Shown: positions 58,032 through 64,000 of the stretch, one piece after another
How the letters are laid out: every line of letters begins with the position of its first letter
Position numbering within the stretch: position 1 is the first letter of the stretch
Assembly: GCA_039707465.1 (NCBI GenBank)
Contig: CM077646.1
Coordinates: 78,392,715 to 78,456,714, forward strand
Direction: 5' to 3'
From: Rhabdophis nuchalis
Taxonomy: Eukaryota > Chordata > Lepidosauria > Squamata > Natricidae
Length of the DNA: 64,000 nucleotides
The notes under the pieces: model-generated
The model's input: the letters and a program-made list of their open reading frames with translations, nothing else
What the model was told of the DNA's origin: nothing
The model's database searches: none
Position numbers and translations under genes: made by a program

Positions 58032-58641
58032 TTTTTTAAATATATTTCTGTGTTTCATTTAAATAAGAGTGAATTGCAGAAACCTAGGTTAATATGGTTG
58101 CTGCTCCATAAAGCAGATATGTGGATTATTTTAGGTTCCAGAAAGAATAGCTCTTTCATTTTAGATTACCCTGAAAAATATGATAGTTCTATACTTTATA
58201 CCATTTAGGAACACAAAATTATTGTAAAGGTGTTTTCTGTCAGACTTTTGGAGGAGGGTATGGCCAGCTGAAGACATAGGAAGTTTTGGGCATTACTCTT
58301 GTTTTCAGCAATCTAGATTGGCATAGTTGAGCTAGTGCTTGTAAATTCTTTCATTGGTTCCTCCTTTCCTCTCATGTGCTTATTATATCAGAAACAAGAG
58401 ATTATAACGCAAATGCAGTAAGTTTGCCATCACCATTTCCAGAAGTACATCTGGATTTTCTTCATCCTTTGTTAAGTGAGTGAGAGTATTAAGATGAGCA
58501 TGCACTAAATTTTCAGGCTTTGTTCCCAACTCATTCTTCCCTCAGTTTATAATCAGAATCTCTAAACAGATAAAAAGAAATTCTGCTTTTGTTTAAAATG
58601 AATTAAAGATTTTTGCCCCTGTCCCACAAAGTCCTGTAAGA

Positions 58642-58839
58642 CAGTAGTCCAAGAGTGTCCAGCCTTCAGCCCATGAGCCTCATATGGCCTTGTACAGCTA
58701 GTAATGTGGTCCCATAAGATTATGGGTTCTATTATTATGTCACATTATTATTTGGTTCTATATTATAAAAACTATATATAGTCTTGTAGTCCAAGGCAAT
58801 TCCTCTTCACTCAGGCAAGCCAAAAGTTGGATACCAATG
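58642..58839. mobile_element. Probable old hAT copy
   Basis: The left part gagtgtccagccttcagccc and right part gccaaaagttggatacc look like inverted hAT ends of the 'gtccaaac...ggcc' type. The middle is AT-rich. It lies directly left of the hAT copy 58848-59095. Confidence 0.45.
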
Positions 58840-58847
58840 CTCTAGGC

Positions 58848-59095
58848 CAGTGATGCTTAACCTTTTCGGCACAGAGTGCCAAAACTGGAGCGTGCATATG
58901 CATGCCAAAACTCAGAAGAAAGCATGCATCCAGCAGCCACCTGCTATTCCGGGTTCCTTCGCATGCATTGTGCTGGACAACTGGCCTGGCATGCATGTGC
59001 ACCAGACTGCTGCCCTTTTCTGGCTTTCGGCAGGTGCGCAGACCAGCTGGTCTTCATGTGAAGAGGTTCTGCGTGCCATAGATTCACCATCACAG
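58848..59095. mobile_element. Non-autonomous hAT, same family, 248 bp
   Basis: Starts cagtgatgcttaacc and ends gattcaccatcacag, with the 8-bp duplication ctctaggc on each side (58840-58847, 59096-59103). It is an internally deleted relative of 10218-10665. Confidence 0.83.
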
Positions 59096-59103
59096 CTCTA
59101 GGC

Positions 59104-61008
59104 TGTGATTTCTTCTCAATTAATCTTTCTGCATTTATTTGGTTTATACATAAAAATAATTCCAAAAGAAATCTACTCTAGGAAAGGAAGAAAGGTGGTG
59201 GGAGAAATGTGGGTTCTGTTTAGGAAGATGGTTTTGGATTGTATACAGCTTCTATTCCCCGCCCTCCCAATTCAACCAATATTATTTCCAGCAATTGTTT
59301 ATTTTTAGGTTCCAGTGCTGTCACCATAGTAGCCAGCTAAGCTTCTTGTTAGACCCCCATCTGCCTACATTGGCTGTCTGGGGCTTTTCTCTATATACAC
59401 AGTAGCCTGATTGTTCCAGGTCTCCAAGTTCTCATAAGCACCTGCCTGAGCTTCATTACTAAGGAGATAAAATTCCTAAAGTTGTAGTCTCACTTAGGGT
59501 TCCGATAGATGTGTAACTAAAATGCTTGAGTCCTTTAACGTTTCATTAATTTCTTGTTTGTGCTCTCTCTCTCAAAAAGTGTTCAGCCAACAGAGAACAA
59601 AAAAACCAAACATACATACACTACACTATACACACACACATAAAATATGAATTTTAATTTGCAATTGGAAAACCTACACTAAAAGCAGCATGTTCTGAGA
59701 GCATACAGTTACAGTTATTTAAGGATAATTAAATAATTGTTATTGTAAAAGATCAGACGAAGCAACAAGCTTCTTTCAATGTCGCTAATACAGAGACTGT
59801 GGCAGGCAATAATTTACGGTAGATGAATTAATTTGTGTGCTCTGAATGAAAAACAAACTATATTGTGGAATGGAGGATTTATTAATAACACTAGTAATTT
59901 GTAATATTTTCTAAGATTTTTTTTTTATATAGAAAGGATTTTGTCTCCAATATTAATAGAACATTGCCCATCTGGAAAATGTGACCAAAAGAATATGAAG
60001 AAGATGACTCATTTCCTTTGACAATTCAGAATAAAAGTCCAGGCTTGCCTTAATTGCAACACATGAAGTATATGATATATAATTGAAGTATATGATGCCC
60101 GTGAATCATTTACCTAGGGAACATACTTAGACATCATAGATCTACTTCTTCATGATAAGGAAAAGGGTGGGCCAGATACAAGTAACTCTTACACTTGCAG
60201 CTAGACTTCAGTAAATTTAAAAAAACAATTTTTTTTTAAGAATCTACCAAAAAAATAGTCTTGGAAGGAAAAGAATAAGATGTAGCTAAATCTGAACAGG
60301 ATCATTATCTAAGCATCAAGAGTTTATTTTATTTACTGTAGGTAGCTCTCAACTTTTGTAACTGAGCCTGAAATTACAGTTATAAGTTATTGCAGTTATT
60401 AAGTGAGTCACCATATGATCTGATACAATTAGGAATATTCGCTTGTGGAAGACCAGTTGCTCCTAACAACATAAATACCACAAATTTCTGCACTTCATTT
60501 ATTTAGTTTCTTCCAAATTTTTGTAACTCAGTGGCCATTATTTCCCCAGGATTTTCTATATATTTTTTAAAAAGTGTCTTTAATTGTTATTTGAGGGTTT
60601 TTACAATTTTATTTATTTTCAGTGATTCTTGCCTTCTTATAATGCATTCAAAATATTTCGGCTTAGCCTCAGTATTAGTGTTTGCAATGAGTAGTATGTG
60701 TTTTCTTTAGTGTCAAATAATTTTTTGTACTTTTGGTTCAAGGCATTCTCAATAATTTATTCCAGTACCAATCCAATGACTATCTTTATTTACAGCCTTT
60801 TTGATGATCTAGGTTTTGCAGCTATATGATAGAATTGAAAAACAATGCCCTTCAGAATATGTGCCTTTGGTACTTCTGCACTCTAATATTTTGTGTAAAC
60901 CTGTAGTCTTTCTGCCTAGTAACAAATTGCTATATTTCTTCTCCACCTGTTGGCAAAAGGTTGCCATTGCCTGTTAGCATAACCTAAAAGCTCTTCTTTC
61001 ACCTAGAT
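59104..61008. other. Mostly unique intron 2 sequence
   Basis: Apart from the MITE fragment 60339-60480 and a short CA run near 59628-59640, nothing was recognised. The spans 62202-62949 and 63076-64000 are also featureless. Confidence 0.55.
60339..60480 (-). mobile_element. MITE fragment (same family)
   Basis: taggtagctctcaacttttg then taagttattgcagttattaa and gtgagtcaccatatgatctg fit the family in reverse, truncated on the right. Confidence 0.65.
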
Positions 61009-61704
61009 CAGGCATGTCCAAAGTCCGGCCCGGGGGCCATTTGCGGCCCGGGGGTCGGTTTAATACGGCCCTCCAACAGCCCTCCCTGCTCTGTGTAAAT
61101 GTGGCCCTCCCTTCCTCCCTCTGTCTCTGGGGCTGTGTGGCTGGGAGGGAGGTGAACGGAGGTTACGGACGCCTCCTCCCGCAGCGGGCGAGGGAGCAGG
61201 CGGGGTGAGCACCCAAGGCTACCATCATCTTAAGCACCACCGAGGCTGTCGCCCGGCAGGGGCGTCAGGCAGGGAAGCCGGTCGCGTTTCCATCGCTGCA
61301 CGTTCTGGGGCTGCGAAGCTGGGAGGGAGGTGAACGCGCGGCCCCAGAACGTCCGCTTGGTGCCTGCCGGAGGGAGCTGCGATGGAGCCGCGACTGGCTT
61401 CCCTGCCTGCGTCAGGCAGGGAAGCCGGTCGCGTCTCCATCGCGTCTCCCTGTGGCGGGCACCACGGCTTACGTTCTGGGGCCGCGCGTTCACCTCCCTC
61501 CCAGCCACGCAGCCCCAGAACGTGCAGCTCCCGCCACACTAGGTCGCCCGGCAGGGGCGTCAGGCAGGGAAGACGGACGCGCGGCCTCAGAACGTAAGCC
61601 TTGGTGCCTGCCAGAGGGAGCCGCGATGGAGACGCGACCGGCTTCCCTGCCTGACGCCCCTGCCGGGCGACAGCCTCGGTGGTGCTTAAGATGACGGTAG
61701 CCTT
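61009..61704. mobile_element. GC-rich palindromic element, hAT-like left end
   Basis: The left end caggcatgtccaaagtccgg resembles hAT termini; no matching right terminus was found. 61215-61296 and 61623-61704 are inverted copies matching at 80 of 82 positions, and shorter inverted and direct copies (gtcaggcagggaagccggtc) fill the centre. Open frames here arise from GC content. Confidence 0.65.
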
Positions 61705-61774
61705 CTGTCTCGTGCTGGAAGTGGGGGGCTGGGAAAATTCTTCTAACCATGCCCATATATCCAGAGTCTAAGGG

Positions 61775-62193
61775 AGGATTCCCCAGCCCCTGGTCCATGG
61801 GTTGGCACAGGGCCACGGCATGCCAGAAACCAGGCCATGTAAACAAGCAAAGCCCTAACATGGTTTAGCCTGATGCAGGCATCATAAATAATAATAATAA
61901 TAATTTAATTTATATCCCGCTCTCTCTCCCCGAGGGGACTCGAGGCGGGGCACAGGCAATTAAAAATACAAATAAACACAGACAAGTACAAAATACAGAA
62001 TTAAAAATAAATTAAATAAATCCTGCGCTAAAACCTATAAACTAAAAATTACCCCTAAAAAAAACCCTAACCTAAAAAGAGACTACCCAAGGCCGGCCAG
62101 ACGAAATCATGCTAAACCATGCCTCCTCGGCCAACAGAAAATACTCTTTCCATGGAACCAGTCCCTGGTGCGTAAAAGATTTGGGGCTGCTGG
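61775..62193. mobile_element. hAT copy split by an L3 fragment
   Basis: The left part has ggattccccagcccctggtc; the right part has gaaccagtccctggtgcgta and agatttggggctgctgg. These are the two ends of the ccccaacc-type hAT. The L3 fragment 61887-62106 lies between. Flanks tctaaggg / tttaagga are 6 of 8 alike. Confidence 0.65.
61887..62106 (-). mobile_element. CR1/L3 3' UTR fragment inside a hAT copy
   Basis: An (AAT)n run is followed by the complement of the L3 3' UTR, almost the same as that of the intact element at 33.3-36.8 kb. It ends at aaggccggccagacgaaa. It splits the hAT copy 61775-62193. Confidence 0.88.
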
Positions 62194-62949
62194 TTTAAGG
62201 AGTTGTATTCTATTATTCCTAATTTTAAAATCCTTTTCAATGCATAACATTGGAAGGGACTGTTTGGCCTACAAGAGCCAACCTCTATCCATTCTCCTTT
62301 ATCAGATCCATTTGTTCTTTTTTTCCCCTCCAAAAAGGGCATTTTCACCCTCCTCAATTTGTCACAGTTCAGTTTGGTGGATGCCTATGAGCATATTTTC
62401 TTAAAGTCATCTTGAACTGAAATGAGCAATTAGGGAATCCCAGGAACCATCTTTCTAGCTGATTAATAGGAGAATGGAAGCAAGTGACTCTAAGCAGTGG
62501 CTCACCCCTGGTTATTGCAGGTCCTGGAAGCAGTATAGATGCACTATTTCTCTATTGCACTTTGGTGCAACATCCATATAAGATGGTTGTGATAGAGATC
62601 AAATTGGGGGGAATTTATTCCATATACCTTGAGCTTCTAGATAATAATGAGATAAAAATAAATAAATACAATATCCCCTTGCTAGCAAAGATGGCGAAAG
62701 GTCTGCATGCCAGCATTATTGCAACTGGGTGTGCTTCCCAGTAACTGTAACCATGGATACATCCTACCGCACTGCTGGAAAAGAAGAGATATATCAAAAT
62801 AATGGCTGCAGACAAACGTAAGACAGAAGGCCAAAGGCTCTCTTTGGGGCAGGGAGATTAACCTGAAGTAAAAACAATATCCTCCCAATCTGGTATTCTC
62901 AAAAGGGAATTTAAAAAAATCACTGGCATAATTATCAGCCTTTGTTCAT

Positions 62950-63075
62950 AAAGGAGGGAGGGAGGAAAGAAGGAAGGAAAGAAAGAAAAAGAGGGAGAGG
63001 AAGAAAGAAAGAGAAAGAGGAAAAAAGAGAGAAAGAGACAAAAGAAAGAGAAAGAAAGAAAGGAAAAAGGAAGAA
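62950..63075 (+). repeat. Purine-only GGAA/GAAA tract
   Basis: Nearly 125 bases of A and G only (gaggaaagaaggaaggaaag and similar). Apparent frames here are low complexity. Confidence 0.93.
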
Positions 63076-64000
63076 ATTTAGTATCTTGCTCTTCTGTCTG
63101 AGTGAAAAGGAAACAGTCAAAATACTTAGCCTATTTGCTGTGCATATTAGAACTAGTGCAAGAATCTACAAACAAGTCAAAGAAAATGGTCCAGATTCAT
63201 TAACTATAGAAAATGTCTGCTAAATGTTCTCATCTATCAAGAACATCTTGATAGAACATCTACCTTATCAAGAGGAAGAGTCATGGAAGCAAGTGTTATC
63301 CATTGGAACTATTTATCTCTTGGACCTTGAAACAAGGACAGACCCCTATTTGAATGGTTGTTTCAGAAGGTCATTGGAGCCTGGAGTGTACACTGAATGT
63401 GGTTGTTTTTTATATAAAATTATTATATTAATGTTTGTTGCATTAATATTTGTCTTGATTAATGTTTTTATTATTATATGATTAATTTTTAATTGCTGTT
63501 TTGCACTTAGAAATGCTCTGGAGTGATGAATAAATCATTACCCATTAGCTTTTGACATATTGTCTACAAAGCACTTTGATTTTTTCAAAAGCTTGAGTGG
63601 GGGGCTATTTTTAAATGAGAGCGCCTGCTAATTGAAAACAGGCTTCTTACTTACTACAACAGATTTTTCTTGTTAATAGAAAATTGGAAAACACCACATA
63701 CCAGAGTGACTCAGTTTATGTTAGGATTATAATACATTTCTCTAGTCTCTGGCCATTGAAATGTAAGAACTCTGAGAATTCTGCTTTCAGTAGAAAAAAT
63801 ATATATCAAGTAATTTTAAAAAATGGGCTTTTCTGTTCTCAAGAATCCCTAAATACTGTCCCTGCAAGCGCAATTGCAATGAAAGAATTTATCCATTCAA
63901 TGCAATACATTGTGTAGGGTATGTATAGTAGTCAAGTGGCTCCTGAGGCCAGGTGGAGGGATCTTACTCTGATTAATAGTTCATCAGTAGAAGTCTCCAT

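Larger units (their letters stand above)
53737..64000 (+). other. BICD2: BICD2 second intron (partial)
   Basis: Everything after the donor at 53737 is non-coding as far as I can read. The next BICD2 exon (a long coiled-coil exon) does not appear before the window ends. The span holds an L3 copy, two SINEs, hAT copies, a GC-rich palindrome and a purine-rich tract. Confidence 0.7.

Noticed and set aside
61009..61704. CpG-rich block as a promoter or internal exon
   Set aside because: It is an inverted-repeat structure with open frames on both strands; no recognisable protein.

Overview
This window is vertebrate nuclear DNA, almost certainly from a squamate reptile and most likely a snake. It is AT-rich and carries many short 5'-truncated CR1/L3-type LINE ends tailed by microsatellites (the pattern described for the 'Snake1' L3 lineage), BovB-tailed Sauria-type SINEs, other tRNA SINEs, an L1, a Penelope-like element, a DIRS fragment and many non-autonomous hAT and Tc1/mariner copies. 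These assignments come from sequence recognition, not from a database search.

I recognise one host coding segment: a 213-bp, phase 0-0 internal exon at 53524-53736 (+) encoding 71 residues of the N-terminal coiled coil of the dynein adaptor BICD2, with good splice sites. By comparison with mammalian BICD2 it is exon 2, so 1-53523 would be part of a very large first intron and 53737-64000 part of intron 2. Neither exon 1 with its promoter nor exon 3 is visible.

Layout. 1-7.7 kb: diverged CR1 pieces, a hAT relative, a 540-bp Tc1-type element, tRNA SINE, MITE and an L1 with an inverted 5' part. 7.7-9 kb: a TA-flanked DNA element split by a DIRS tyrosine-recombinase remnant with a 56-bp inverted repeat. 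10.2-13.4 kb: a hAT copy, then a Penelope-like relic interrupted by three L3 tails and a hAT. 13.5-33.3 kb: mostly unique intron with MITEs, SINEs, L3 tails, a tetranucleotide array and a 231-bp Tigger-like MITE. 33.3-36.8 kb: an L3/CR1 element with an uninterrupted 1086-codon endonuclease-reverse transcriptase frame, the only long intact frame here. 38.4-39.9 kb: a compound microsatellite with a CR1 tail and a GC-rich fold-back hAT. 40-50 kb: further L3 and hAT copies. 53.5 kb: the exon. 54-64 kb: intron 2 with L3, SINE and hAT copies, including a GC-rich palindromic block at 61.0-61.7 kb.

There is no operon or gene cluster. The structure worth following is the layered record of transposition: recent L3 activity, microsatellite seeding by LINE tails, nested insertions, and fold-back hAT elements inside one housekeeping-gene intron.
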